Part shown: positions 31,581 through 44,745 of the stretch, one piece after another | Numbering within the stretch: the stretch's first letter is position 1 | Layout of the letters: each line of letters starts with the position of its first letter | Program-made: the position numbers and the translations under genes | The notes under the pieces: model-generated | What the model was told of the DNA's origin: nothing | Databases searched by the model: none | What the model saw: the letters and a program-made list of their open reading frames with translations, nothing else | Source: Caprella mutica | Taxonomy: Eukaryota > Arthropoda > Malacostraca > Amphipoda > Caprellidae | NCBI GenBank assembly: GCA_947561585.1 | Contig: CANNZV010000424.1 | Coordinates: 16,957-80,956 of the forward strand | DNA: 64,000 bases | Reading direction: 5' to 3'

Positions 31581-32361
31581 TGAAAGTTTATTTTCATGTA
31601 TTTTGTATCTGTGTAATGCCCTTTTTCTTAATTTTTTTGTTCACAGGAGGCATGGAGTTGGACTTTAATCAAACATGTTAATTCTACTTTGACATTTTGC
31701 CATTCGTCTTTTTTTTTTGCTCTATAACTTGGGACAGGACATGGTTAAGTAATGAAGCACACTGGCAGGTGAAAATAGTAAGAGATCACAGGAGGTCAGT
31801 TGCCCAAAAAACCATAACCACCACTATCCTTTCCACATTCTCCTAAACTTATCTAACAGTTGCTCCAAAAATGCATCTCCGTAAATATATTATGGTAGCT
31901 AAGCTGAAGGTTCTAGGTATATTCCACCCCAGATATATTCCACCCCTGTGACAATGCTCATTTGGGTGACAATAAATACTCAAAGATTTTCTTGTTCGAT
32001 GACCATTTGTTAAATAATTCGTACCGATGAAAAAATAACTCAGACGATATCCTGTGACATTTTGACAATATTTAGAGGTAGCTCAAGGCAATTGAAATTT
32101 TATCCAATAAAATTACAATTATTCTTAATATGGTAGTTTATTTCAAAGATTATGTGTTGAAAAAGTTAATATTGATTCCTTTTTAACATGAAACTGCACT
32201 GTGCTCCTACAATAATGGTTGGATGAGGTATTGAAAGGGTCGATAGACAGAGACAACCCATTCAATGTTTTCGCTCTTTGCTTATAAGTTGCAGTTTTGG
32301 ATTTTAGGACCAAATTCCCCGTTTTCAAAATCTCTATGTATAAACCTGCTAGTCTTAAATT
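31581..32361. other. Spacer
   Basis: No gene seen. TATATTCCACCCC occurs twice at 31917-31947, and its reverse complement GGGGTGGAATATA at 34544, a possible pair of distant inverted ends. Confidence 0.45.
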
Positions 32362-33560
32362 TAGTGATGGGACAATTAATCGGAATCGAATTGGGGGTTT
32401 TCAAAGTATTGGGAATCGGAGTACCATAATTTTGGGCCATTCCGATACCTTAAACGATTATTTGTGTATTATATGTTACATGGCAATATGTATTTATGTC
32501 CTATAAAACTTAAAATGTAGTGTATGTATTTCTAAATGAGGTCAAACACAATACTCCCTAATAAGTTAGTAAGTAGTTAAATAATATCTTGTACTGTAAT
32601 TTCAATTAAATTAAATATATTCCAGACTTCCAATAGTCTAACTATCAACTTAATTTAGGTTTTTGTCTATTATTTAATTAGTATTTACATTAAAGGTCCA
32701 GGGTCCCCTCCAAGCAATATTTTTATCATTTAAATCAATGAGGCTAATGCTTCTAATAATTTTGCTATATATTTCATGTCATCCCTTTAAATTTACTGGC
32801 CTTTCTTGACTTTGTTCCTACATAAATACATATTATATTTTTGAATTCAAAAGTTAAATATTTACGTATCGGCGTAAATCAGTGTAGATCACATTATGGA
32901 ATTAATTGTATTTTAGTGACGTGTGGCAACGTAGAAATACAGATTGGTTACCCAATACGCAAGAATGTGTCCACATTTTTATGTAGTAGAGACAAATGCG
33001 CGAGCTGTGATTGGTTCACACTCCATTCAATCACAGTTCAGCTCACTCAGTTTCCAATCTCTTATATACCTATGTATTTTTCTCCTTATATATTCAATAT
33101 TTTTACTTGAAATTTGGTACACATTAGTTTAGTACATATACTAACAACTTGTAAGAATACAGTAACGTAGGTTTATAAATAAGACATGCGTTTTTTTATC
33201 ATAGAGTCAAACCTTCTCGTTGTTTCTGACAGTCAAACTCATTACGGTTAGTAATAATATTTATTAGTAAATAATTAGTATCTTGTTGAAAAAACTTTTT
33301 TTTTTTATATAGGTTGCCCTAATAGCCTTGGAATCATAAGTTAGTAAAAGGGCCGACTATATAAATGTGTAGACTGTAGTTCACTTCTTTTTTAGATATA
33401 AAATATGTACCTAAAAATCCGAGGTTAGCATACAAATTGTTCGGACTAAATGTTTGGTTCGGAACAAATGTTTGGACCAAACTTTTCAAAATTGGGTACA
33501 GAATCGGTACATTTGGATAGAATCGGAATCGTTAAAAATCTTGGTATCGTCCCATCACTA
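32362..33560. mobile_element. hAT-like non-autonomous element, 1,199 bp
   Basis: Left end TAGTGATGGGACAATTAATC and right end, read inward, TAGTGATGGGACGATACCAA. TAGTGATGGG is a common hAT terminus, and further inward both have CGATTCCGATTC-like repeats. Flanks CTTAAATT and CTTACACT match at 6 of 8 positions, a decayed 8-bp duplication at best. The interior contains a copy of the piggyBac-like MITE seen at 53136. No transposase. Confidence 0.62.
32690..33255. mobile_element. piggyBac-like MITE copy, inverted relative to 53136
   Basis: From about 32773 to 33250 it is the reverse complement of 53136-53600: shared TTTACGTATCGGCGTAAAT-like, GAGCTGTGATTGG, GAAATTTGGTAC and GTTTATAAATAAGACATG stretches. 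The far end CATTACGGTTAGTAA corresponds to TTAGGGTTAA. The open frames at 32841-33132 are part of the repeat. Confidence 0.65.
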
Positions 33561-35125
33561 CTTACACTGATATATTATGATGACATGTTTTGGTGTATTG
33601 TGCAAAATATTCATTTGCATTGTTAATAAACTATAAGATATAGATAAGTGTTAAATGTAGCTAATTGAATACTATAAATCGCTAAAGGATCTTTAGCGTT
33701 CACCGATATGATTATTTATAGATTGATGTTATTTCATTAGTTTATTGTATTACAATTTATTTTAATTAAATCAAAATTATGGAAAGATGAAGATTTTTCA
33801 TTTTTATATACATTTTATGGATAATTTATTCGCAATTAGCTACATAATTTTGAATTTAGATGAAATAATATCTATAACAGTTTTTATTATCTAATTATAT
33901 TCATTTAATGTTTAAACATGTATAAATAATGAATAGAGTAGGACTAAAATTCTATTTCTGTATCTCTAGATTGATATCATTATACCACTAATTAAAAGCA
34001 TAGGGAGTTTAATTAAGAGTAACCCTCACACCAATATAGTGTGACAGTTAATTGCCTACCGTGTTGTGGGTAAAATGATAAAATCTAACCTCTAACCTTA
34101 CTTTTAATGCACACTCATCTGTGCATTAATTCCCCCTCCCCATCAAAAACTTCATGGTTAAGAAAATGTAAAAAAGCCCTTGGTCAAAAACCACCACTTT
34201 TTACATAAAGTTAAATTACCAAATTCAAAATTGAATAAATATAACCATCAATACTGTATAATATCATCTTACAATTAATATCGTTGTTGTGTTGGAGATG
34301 AGGAAGAAAATCAGCTTGAGATTGGAAATCTAAATACCTCAACTGATAAATACGTTCACACAACCTTTCCTTCTGCTGTTTTATCACATGTGTAGTGAAA
34401 ATTTTAAAGCTTGTGATAAGCCAGCAAAAGGTTTAATTTGATACAGTGAAAATGCAAGTTAGCTACCTAATATTACATATAATATTATTAATGACTAATA
34501 TTTATAACTAAAGAAACCTAACCCGTTAAGTGGGGTGGAATATACCGGTCACCAAGCTGACAGTAGAAATAACTACATTTTGAAATTTTCAATATATTTG
34601 ATTATTTATTTATATGTTAATACTGCATCTTAGTTGTTATAGGTAGGTTTCATTGATTTTATGCTCCTGTGACTAATAAATTCCTTATATAATCTTCAGA
34701 TTGTGACTGCTAGGTATACAGACCTACATAACTACACCTAGCTACTTTGTGTCAGCACCATGGCAGTCACTGAAACTCTTCAATAGTAAGAATGTGCAGA
34801 GTGCTGTGTTCTATCAACTATCCTGAAGTTCTGACTTTTTGCTCAGAGTGAAAATGATTCTGAAGGTAGCCATTCTTGCAGAGAATTATGCAGGAGGTTT
34901 TGTGCAGTGACTGTAATATGAGATTGTCTCATTCTGACCCTAACTGCGAACGCGTTCTTTGAGCCATAGGACATGAAAGGTGACTGGGGATTCCTTGTTC
35001 ACTCTATAGAATAATTTCTCTAGGTAAATACATCAAAACTTTATGAAATGATTACAATGAAATATTTTTATCAAAATATTTTTATCAATTTTATTTCTTC
35101 TAGGCTCTAGGTATGTCATATCAGG
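33561..35125. other. AT-rich single-copy region
   Basis: No gene, array or element recognised over 1.5 kb. 34690-35000 is slightly GC-richer, without a sustained frame. Confidence 0.55.
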
Positions 35126-35132
35126 ATAATAT

Positions 35133-35287
35133 CATGGCCTTTAGTTTATCGAGCCAGCTTATGTTGTCTATACTGCAATAAACTGATCTAAGTTGCTCTA
35201 AATATTTGTAACAAACCAAAACAATATTTAGTACCACTTCAATCAGCTGTTTATTACTGGGAGCTGGTCTACTGCACTATGACCATG
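35133..35287. mobile_element. 155-bp MITE related to the P-like element
   Basis: Ends CATGGCCTTTAGTTTATCGA and, from the right, CATGGTCATAGTGCAGTAGA. Both ends carry subterminal CAGCTG/GTGGTACT motifs like the CAGCTGTT...GTGGTCCT of the 9494 element. Flanks ATAATAT and ATTATAT are a 7-bp duplication with one mismatch, the same length as for the large element. Likely an internally deleted derivative. Confidence 0.75.
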
Positions 35288-35294
35288 ATTATAT

Positions 35295-35644
35295 CCCATT
35301 TATTTTGAGATTAATCCTTTACACAATATTAGGTTTTATTGTTAATATTCTTCACTTGCAGCCGTGCTCAATAATATCATTGTATTTTAAAGGTTCCTAC
35401 TCGGAGAAGAATGCGGTCCTCAAACCAAAGTGACAGACTTAGACATGCAGATCCTGGAATGAATTGATCTCAATCCTGAATCCTGATACTTATGTGGGTG
35501 CTGGTATTCTCCAACCTATCCTGACCAAGATATATCTTGCCTCATGAGACTAGAGCACAGCCTGAAATCACAGGTATGTCTAGGTATTGTTAGCTTCCAT
35601 CCTATAAAGTAGCTACTATTTGCCATCACATCCTCTTTATCATA
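35295..35644. other. Single-copy spacer before the large minisatellite
   Basis: GC-richer than neighbours, with a CACAG|GTATGTC donor-like site at 35574, but stops in all frames. No gene called. Confidence 0.5.
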
Positions 35645-38634
35645 GAGTTAGTGCCATCATTCTCTCTCTAATGTAATGTCTGTACCATAGTTCTCTTTCT
35701 TATAAGGTGTCGGTGCCATCATTAGCTCTCTAACAAGGTGTCTGTGTCATCATTCTCTCTCTAACAAGGTGTCTGTGTCATCATTCTCTCTCTAACAAAG
35801 TGTCAGTACCATCATTATCTCTCTAACAAGGTGTCTGTACCATCATTCTCTCTAATAAGGTGTCTGTACCATCATTCTCTCTAATAAGGTGTCTGTACCA
35901 TCATTCTCTCTAACAAGGTGTCTGTACCATCATTATCTCTAATAAGGTGTCTGTACCATCATATTCTCTCTAACAAGGTGTCTGTACCATCATTCTCTCT
36001 AATAAGGTGTCTGTACCATCATTCTCTCTATAACAAGGTGTTTGTACCATCATTCTCTCTAGAAGGTGTCTGTATCATCATTCTCTCTCTAACATGGTGT
36101 AGCTATGTACCATCATTCTCTCTCTAACAAGGTGTATGTACCATCATTCTCTCTCTAACAAGGTGTATGTACCATCATTCTCTCTAACAAGGTGTCTCTT
36201 CCATCATCCTCTCTCTAACAAGGTGTCTGTATCATCATCCTCTCTCTATCAAGGTGTTTGTACCATCATTCTCTCTCTTAACAAAGTGTCTGTATTGTCA
36301 TTCAATCTCTGGCAAGGTGTCTGTACCATCATTCTCTCTAACAAGGTGTCTGTACCATCATTCTCTCTAACAAGGTGTCTGTACCATCATTCTCTCTAAC
36401 AAGGTGTCTGTACCATCATTATCTCTAATAAGGTGTCTGTACCATCATTATCTCTCTAACAAGGTGTCTGTACCATCATTCTCTCTAACAAGGTGTCTGT
36501 ACCATCATTCTCTCTAATAAGGTGTCTGTACGATCATTCTCTCTAACAAGGTGTCTGTACGATCATTCTCTCTCTATAAAGGTGTCTGCACCATCATTCT
36601 CTTTCTAACAAGGTGTCTGTAGCTACCATCATTCTCTCTCTAACAAGGTGTCTGTACCACATATTCTCTCTCTAATAAGGTGTCTGTACCATCATTCTCT
36701 CTCTAACAAGGTGTCTGTAGCTACCATCATTCTCTATCTAACAAGGTGTCTGTACCATCATTCTCTCTCTAATAAGGTGTCTGTAAACTCATTCTCTCTC
36801 TAATAAGGTGTCTGAACCATCATTCTCTCTCTAATAAGGTGTCTGAACCATCATTCTCTCTCTAATAAGGTGTCTGTACCATCATTCTCTCTCTAACAAG
36901 GTGTCTGTAGCTACCATCATTCTCTCTCTAACAAGGTGTCTGTACCATCATTCTCTTTCTAATAAGGTGTCTGTAAACTCATTCTCTCTCTAATAAGGTG
37001 TCTGTACCATCATTCTCTCTAACAAGGTGTCTGTACCATCATTCTCTCTAACAAGGTGTCTGTACCATCATTCTCTCTAACAAGGTGTCTGTACCATCAT
37101 TCTCTCTAACAAGGTGTCTGTACCATCATTCTCTCTAACAAGGTGTCTGTACCATCATTCTCTCTAACAAGGTGTCTGTATTGTCATTCAATCTCTGGCA
37201 AGGTGTCTGTACCATCATTCTCTCTATAACAAGGTGTTTGTACCATCATTCTCTCTAGAAGGTGTCTGTATCATCATTCTCTCTAGAAGGTGTCTGTATC
37301 ATCATTCTCTCTCTAACATGGTGTATGTACCATCATTCTCTCTCTAACAAGGTGTATGTACCATCATTCTCTCTATTACAAGGTGTAGCTATGTACCATC
37401 ATTCTCTCTAACAAGGTGTCTGTACCATCATTCTCTCTCTAACAAGGTGTCTCTTCCATCATCCTCTCTCTAACAAGGTGTCTGTACCATCATCCTCTCT
37501 CTAACAAGGTTTTTGTACCATCATTCTCTCTCTTAACAAAGTGTCTGTATTGTCATTCTCTCTCTTAACAAAGTGTCTGTATTGTCATTCAATCTCTGGC
37601 AAGGTGTCTGTACCATCATTCTCTCTAACAAGGTGTCTGTACCATCATTCTCTCTAACAAGGTGTCTGTACCATCATTCTCTCTAACAAGGTGTCTGTAC
37701 CATCATTATCTCTAATAAGGTGTCTGTACCATCATTATCTCTCTAACAAGGTGTCTGTACCATCATTCTCTCTAACAAGGTGTCTGTAACATCATTCTCT
37801 CTAATAAGGTGTCTGTACGATCATTCTCTCTAACTAGGTGTCTGTACGATCATTCTCTCTAACTAGGTGTCTGTACGATCATTCTCTCTCTATAAAGGTG
37901 TCTGTACCATCATTCTCTTTCTAACAAGGTGTCTGTAGCTACCATCATTCTCTCTCTAACAAGGTGTCTGTACCATCATTCTCTCTCTAATAAGGTGTCT
38001 GAACCATCATTCTCTCTCTAACAAGGTGTCTGTAGCTACCATCATTCTCTCTCTAACAAGTGTCTGTACCATCATTCTCTCTCTAATAAGGTGTCTGTAC
38101 CATCATTCTCTCTCTAATAAGGTGTCTGTAAACTCATTCTCTCTCTAATAAGGTGTCTGAACCATCATTCTCTCTCTAATAAGGTGTCTGTACCATCATT
38201 CTCTCTCTAATAAGGTGTCTGTAGCTACCATCATTCTCTCTCTAACAAGGTGTCCTGTAGCTACCATCATTCTCTCTCTAATAAGGTGTCTGTAAACTCA
38301 TTCTCTCTCTAATAAGGTGCTTGTACCATCATTCCCTCTCTTAACAAAGTGTCTGTACCATCATTCTCTCTCTTAACAAAGTGTCTGTATTGTCATTCAA
38401 TCTCTGGCAAGGTGTGTGTACCATCATTCTCTCTAACAAGGTGTCTGTACCATCATTCTCTCTCTTAACAAAGTGTCTGTACCATCAAAGTGTCTGTATT
38501 GTCATTCAATCTCTGGCAAGGTGTGTGTACCATCATTCTCTCTAACAAGGTGTCTGTACCATCATTCTCTCTCTTAACAAAGTGTCTGTATTGTCATTCA
38601 ATCTCTGGCAGGTGTCTGTACCATTATTATCTCT

Positions 38635-38987
38635 TTCCGTGGCTAGAGAGATCAGGTCACCCCTGCGTTCTGTCACCGTCTCAGGGGACTGCCTTTGGGC
38701 GGCCCTGTGAAGGTGGCTGTGATTGGCGGGTTTGACTGACCAAGTCCAGGATAAAACTTGGAGCTAATGATTGTACCCAAACTTTGCTCCTACGCCTGAT
38801 GGAGGTTCTTTCTTTGTCAGGTTTAGGAGTACGGTTTGGAGTGCTTGGGTTCCAAGTGGGAAGTGGTGGAGAGAGATTCACCTTGCTCCGTTGTTAACCC
38901 AACGTCGAGCGCACAGCTGGCTGTGCACAGGGGCCATCCTTGGATGGGCATATTGTGCCTTTTGATGGTCCCTTTATCCTTGTGACT
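38635..38987. repeat. GC-rich module, copy 1, in the minisatellite
   Basis: About 350 bp beginning CCGTGGCTAGAGAGATCAGG and ending CCCTTTATCCTTGTGACT, unrelated to the minisatellite and much GC-richer. It has one extra G (CAGGGGACTG) relative to copies 2 and 3, shortening the minus-strand frame to 66 residues. One direct CTTGTGACT at the end against two in copies 2 and 3. Origin unknown; no end repeats. Confidence 0.9.
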
Positions 38988-41900
38988 GTACCATCATTCT
39001 CTCTCTTAACAAAGTGTCTGTATTGTCATTCAGTCTCTGGCAAGGTGTCTGTATCATCATTTTCTCTCTTAACAAAGTGTCTGTACCATCATTCTCTCTC
39101 TAACAAGGTGTCTGTACCATCATTCTCTCTCTTAACAAAGTGTCTGTATCATCATTCTCTCTCTAACAAGGTGTCTGTACCATCATTCTCTTTCTAACAA
39201 GGTGTCTGTACCATCATTCTCTCTCTTAACAAAGTGTCTGTATTGTCATTCAGTCTCTGGCAAGGTGTCTGTATCATCATTTTATCTCTTAACAAAGTGT
39301 CTGTACCATCATTCTCTCTCTAACAAGGTGTCTGTACCATCATTCTCTCTCTTAACAAAGTGTCTGTATTGTCATTCAATCTCTGGCAAGGTGTCTGTAT
39401 TGTCATTTTCTCTCTTAACAAAGTGTATGTACCATCATTCTCTCTCTAACAAGGTGTCTGTACCATCATTCTCTCTCTTAACAAAGTTTCTGTATTGTCA
39501 TTCAATCTCTGGCAAGGTGTCTGTATCATCATTTTCTCTCTTAACAAAGTGTCTGTACCATCATCCTCTCTCTTAACAAAGTGTCTGTATCATCATTCTC
39601 TCTAACAAAGTGTCTGTACCATCATCCTCTCTCTTAACAAAGTGTCTGTATCATCATTCTCTCTAACAAAGTGTCTGTATCATCATTTTCTCTCTTAACA
39701 ATGTGTCTGTACCATCATTTTCTCTCCTAACAAAGTGTCTGTACCATCATTCTCTCTAACAAGGTGTCTGTACCATCATTATCTCTAATAAGGTGTCTGT
39801 ACCATCATATTCTCTCTAACAAGGTGTCTGTACCATCATTCTCTCTAATAAGGTGTCTGTACCATCATTCTCTCTATAACAAGGTGTTTGTACCATCATT
39901 CTCTCTAGAAGGTGTCTGTATCATCATTCTCTCTCTAACATGGTGTAGCTATGTACCATCATTCTCTCTCTAACAAGGTGTATGTACCATCATTCTCTCT
40001 CTAACAAGGTGTATGTACCATCATTCTCTCTAACAAGGTGTCTCTTCCATCATCCTCTCTCTAACAAGGTGTCTGTATCATCATCCTCTCTCTATCAAGG
40101 TGTTTGTACCATCATTCTCTCTCTTAACAAAGTGTCTGTATTGTCATTCAATCTCTGGCAAGGTGTCTGTACCATCATTCTCTCTAACAAGGTGTCTGTA
40201 CCATCATTCTCTCTAACAAGGTGTCTGTACCATCATTCTCTCTAACAAGGTGTCTGTACCATCATTATCTCTAATAAGGTGTCTGTACCATCATTATCTC
40301 TCTAACAAGGTGTCTGTACCATCATTCTCTCTAACAAGGTGTCTGTACCATCATTCTCTCTAATAAGGTGTCTGTACGATCATTCTCTCTAACAAGGTGT
40401 CTGTACGATCATTCTCTCTCTATAAAGGTGTCTGCACCATCATTCTCTTTCTAACAAGGTGTCTGTAGCTACCATCATTCTCTCTCTAACAAGGTGTCTG
40501 TACCACATATTCTCTCTCTAATAAGGTGTCTGAACCATCATTCTCTCTCTAACAAGGTGTCTGTAGCTACCATCATTCTCTCTCTAACAAGGTGTCTGTA
40601 CCATCATTCTCTCTCTAATAAGGTGTCTGTAAACTCATTCTCTCTCTAATAAGGTGTCTGAACCATCATTCTCTCTCTAATAAGGTGTCTGTACCATCAT
40701 TCTCTCTCTAACAAGGTGTCTGTAGCTACCATCATTCTCTCTCTAACAAGGTGTCTGTACCATCATTCTCTTTCTAATAAGGTGTCTGTAAACTCATTCT
40801 CTCTCTAATAAGGTGTCTGTACCATCATTCTCTCTAACAAGGTGTCTGTACCATCATTCTCTCTAACAAGGTGTCTGTACCATCATTCTCTCTAACAAGG
40901 TGTCTGTACCATCATTCTCTCTAACAAGGTGTCTGTACCATCATTCTCTCTAACAAGGTGTCTGTACCATCATTCTCTCTAACAAGGTGTCTGTATTGTC
41001 ATTCAATCTCTGGCAAGGTGTCTGTACCATCATTCTCTCTATAACAAGGTGTTTGTACCATCATTCTCTCTAGAAGGTGTCTGTATCATCATTCTCTCTC
41101 TAACATGGTGTATGTACCATCATTCTCTCTCTAACAAGGTGTATGTACCATCATTCTCTCTATTACAAGGTGTAGCTATGTACCATCATTCTCTCTAACA
41201 AGGTGTCTGTACCATCATTCTCTCTCTAACAAGGTGTCTCTTCCATCATCCTCTCTCTAACAAGGTGTCTGTACCATCATCCTCTCTCTAACAAGGTGTC
41301 TGTACCATCATCCTCTCTCTAACAAGGTTTTTGTACCATCATTCTCTCTCTTAACAAAGTGTCTGTATTGTCATTCTCTCTCTTAACAAAGTGTCTGTAT
41401 TGTCATTCAATCTCTGGCAAGGTGTCTGTACCATCATTCTCTCTAACAAGGTGTCTGTACCATCATTCTCTCTAACAAGGTGTCTGTACCATCATTCTCT
41501 CTAACAAGGTGTCTGTACCATCATTCTCTCTAACAAGGTGTCTGTACCATCATTATCTCTAATAAGGTGTCTGTACCATCATTATCTCTCTAACAAGGTG
41601 TCTGTACCATCATTCTCTCTAACAAGGTGTCTGTAACATCATTCTCTCTAACAAGGTGTCTGTACGATCATTCTCTCTCTATAAAGGTGTCTGTACGATC
41701 ATTCTCTCTCTATAAAGGTGTCTGTACCATCATTCTCTTTCTAACAAGGTGTCTGTAGCTACCATCATTCTCTCTCTAACAAGGTGTCTGTACCATCATT
41801 CTCTCTCTAATAAGGTGTCTGAACCATCATTCTCTCTCTAACAAGGTGTCTGTAGCTACCATCATTCTCTCTCTAACAAGGTGTCTGTACCATCATTCTC

Positions 41901-42354
41901 TCTCTAATAAGGTGTCTGTACCATCATTCTCTCTCTAATAAGGTGTCTGTAAACTCATTCTCTCTCTAATAAGGTGTCTGAACCATCATTCTCTCTCTAA
42001 TAAGGTGTCTGTAAACTCATTCTCTCTCTAATAAGGTGTCTGTACCATCATTCCCTCTCTTAACAAAGTGTCTGTACCATCATTCTCTCTCTTAACAAAG
42101 TGTCTGTATTGTCATTCAATCTCTGGCAAGGTGTGTGTACCATCATTCTCTCTAACAAGGTGTCTGTACCATCATTCTCTCTCTTAACAAAGTGTCTGTA
42201 CCATCAAAGTGTCTGTATTGTCATTCAATCTCTGGCAAGGTGTGTGTACCATCATTCTCTCTAACAAGGTGTCTGTACCATCATTCTCTCTCTTAACAAA
42301 GTTTCTGTATTGTCATTCAATCTCTGGCAAGGTGTCTGTACCATCATTATCTCT

Positions 42355-42717
42355 TTCCGTGGCTACAGAGATCAGGTCACACCCTGCGTTCTGTCACCGT
42401 CTCAGGGACTGCCTTTGGGCGGCCCTGTGAAGGTGGCTGTGATTGGCGGGTTTGACTGACCAAGTCCAGGATAAAACTTGGAGCTAATGATTGTACCCAA
42501 ACTTTGCTCCTACGCCTGATGGAGGTTCTTTCTTTGTCAGGTTTAGGAGTACGGTTTGGAGTGCTTGGGTTCCAAGTGGGAAGTGGTGGAGAGAGATTCA
42601 CCTTGCTCCGTTGTTAACCTAACGTCGAGCGCACAGCTGGCTGTGCACAGGGGCCATCCTTGGATGGGCATATTGTGCCTTTTGATGGTCCCTTTATCCT
42701 TGTGACTCCTTGTGACT
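42355..42717. repeat. GC-rich module, copy 2
   Basis: Nearly identical to copy 1. The minus-strand frame 42377-42601 (74 residues, starting MNLSPPLPTWNPSTPNRTPK, proline- and arginine-rich) is open. I do not recognise it; it may be a fragment of a retroelement or host exon trapped in the array. Confidence 0.9.
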
Positions 42718-44382
42718 GTACCATCATTCTCTCTCTTAACAAAGTGTCTGTATTGTCATTCAGTCTCTGGCAAGGTGTCTGTATCATCATTTTCTCTCTT
42801 AACAAAGTGTCTGTACCATCATTCTCTCTCTAACAAGATGTCTGTACCATCATTCTCTCTCTTAACAAAGTGTCTGTATCATCATTCTCTCTCTAACAAG
42901 GTGTCTGTACCATCATTCTCTCTAACAAGGTGTCTGTATTGTCATTCAATCTCTGGCAAGGTGTCTGTACCATCATTCTCTCTATAACAAGGTGTTTGTA
43001 CCATCATTCTCTCTAGAAGGTGTCTGTACCATCATTCTCTCTATAACAAGGTGTATGTAGCTACCATCATTCTCTCTATTACAAGGTGTAGCTATGTACC
43101 ATCATTCTCTCTAACAAGGTGTCTGTACCATCATTCTCTCTCTAACAAGGTGTCTCTTCCATCATCCTCTCTCTAACAAGGTGTCTGTACCATCATCCTC
43201 TCTCTAACAAGGTGTCTGTACCATCATCCTCTCTCTAACAAGGTGTCTGTACCATCATCCTCTCTCTAACAAGGTGTCTGTACCATCATTCTCTCTCTTA
43301 ACAAAGTGTCTGTATTGTCATTCTCTCTCTTAACAAAGTGTCTGTATTGTCATTCAATCTCTGGCAAGGTGTCTGTACCATCATTCTCTCTAACAAGGTG
43401 TCTGTACCATCATTCTCTCTAACAAGGTGTCTGTACCATCATTCTCTCTAACAAGGTGTCTGTACCATCATTATCTCTAATAAGGTGTCTGTACCATCAT
43501 TATCTCTCTAACAAGGTGTCTGTACCATCATTCTCTCTAACAAGGTGTCTGTAACATCATTCTCTCTAATAAGGTGTCTGTACGATCATTCTCTCTAACA
43601 AGGTGTCTGTACGATCATTCTCTCTCTATAAAGGTGTCTGTACCATCATTCTCTTTCTAACAAGGTGTCTGTAGCTACCATCATTCTCTCTCTAACAAGG
43701 TGTCTGTACCATCATTCTCTCTCTAATAAGGTGTCTGAACCATCATTCTCTCTCTAACAAGGTGTCTGTAGCTACCATCATTCTCTCTCTAACAAGGTGT
43801 CTGTACCATCATTCTCTCTCTAATAAGGTGTCTGTACCATCATTCTCTCTCTAATAAGTTGTCTGTAAACTCATTCTCTCTCTAATAAGGTGTCTGAACC
43901 ATCATTCTCTCTCTAATAAGGTGTCTGTACCATCATTCTCTCTCTAATAAGGTGTCTGTAGCTACCATCATTCTCTCTCTAACAAGGTGTCTGTACCATC
44001 ATTCTCTCTCTAATAAGGTGTCTGTAAACTCATTCTCTCTCTAATAAGGTGTCTGTACCATCATTCTCTCTCTTAACAAAGTGTCTGTACCATCATTCTC
44101 TCTCTTAACAAAGTGTCTGTATTGTCATTCAATCTCTGGCAAGGTGTGTGTACCATCATTCTCTCTAACAAGGTGTTTGTACCATCATTCTCTCTCTTAA
44201 CAAAGTGTCTGTACCATCATTCTCTCTCTTAACAAAGTGTCTGTATTGTCATTCAATCTCTGGCAAGGTGTGTGTACCATCATTCTCTCTAACAAGGTGT
44301 CTGTACCATCATTCTCTCTCTTAACAAAGTGTCTGTATTGTCATTCAATCTCTGGCAAGGTGTCTGTACCATCATTATCTCT

Positions 44383-44745
44383 TTCCGTGGCTAGAGAGAT
44401 CAGGTCACACCCTGCGTTCTGTCACCGTCTCAGGGACTGCCTTTGGGCGGCCCTGTGAAGGTGGCTGTGATTGGCGGGTTTGACTGACCAAGTCCAGGAT
44501 AAAACTTGGAGCTAATGATTGTACCCAAACTTTGCTCCTACGCCTGATGGAGGTTCTTTCTTTGTCAGGTTTAGGAGTACGGTTTGGAGTGCTTGGGTTC
44601 CAAGTGGGAAGTGGTGGAGAGAGATTCACCTTGCTCCGTTGTTAACCCAACGTCGAGCGCACAGATGGCTGTGCACAGGGGCCATCCTTGGATGGGCATA
44701 TTGTGCCTTTTGATGGTCCCTTTATCCTTGTGACTCCTTGTGACT
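44383..44745. repeat. GC-rich module, copy 3
   Basis: Same as copy 2 apart from a few substitutions (for example CACAGATGGCTG for CACAGCTGGCTG). Minus-strand frame 44405-44629 translates identically to copy 2. The module moved as part of higher-order duplications, since flanking minisatellite variants are also shared. Confidence 0.9.

Noticed and set aside
31917..34556. TATATTCCACCCC and its inverse as ends of a 2.6-kb element
   Set aside because: Only 13 bp match, and no target duplication or shared inner sequence.
39202..39576. 124-residue and many shorter frames rich in SFSLLTKCLYHHSL
   Set aside because: Translation of the ~63-bp dimer of the minisatellite; frames shift with unit length and lack any non-repeat flank.
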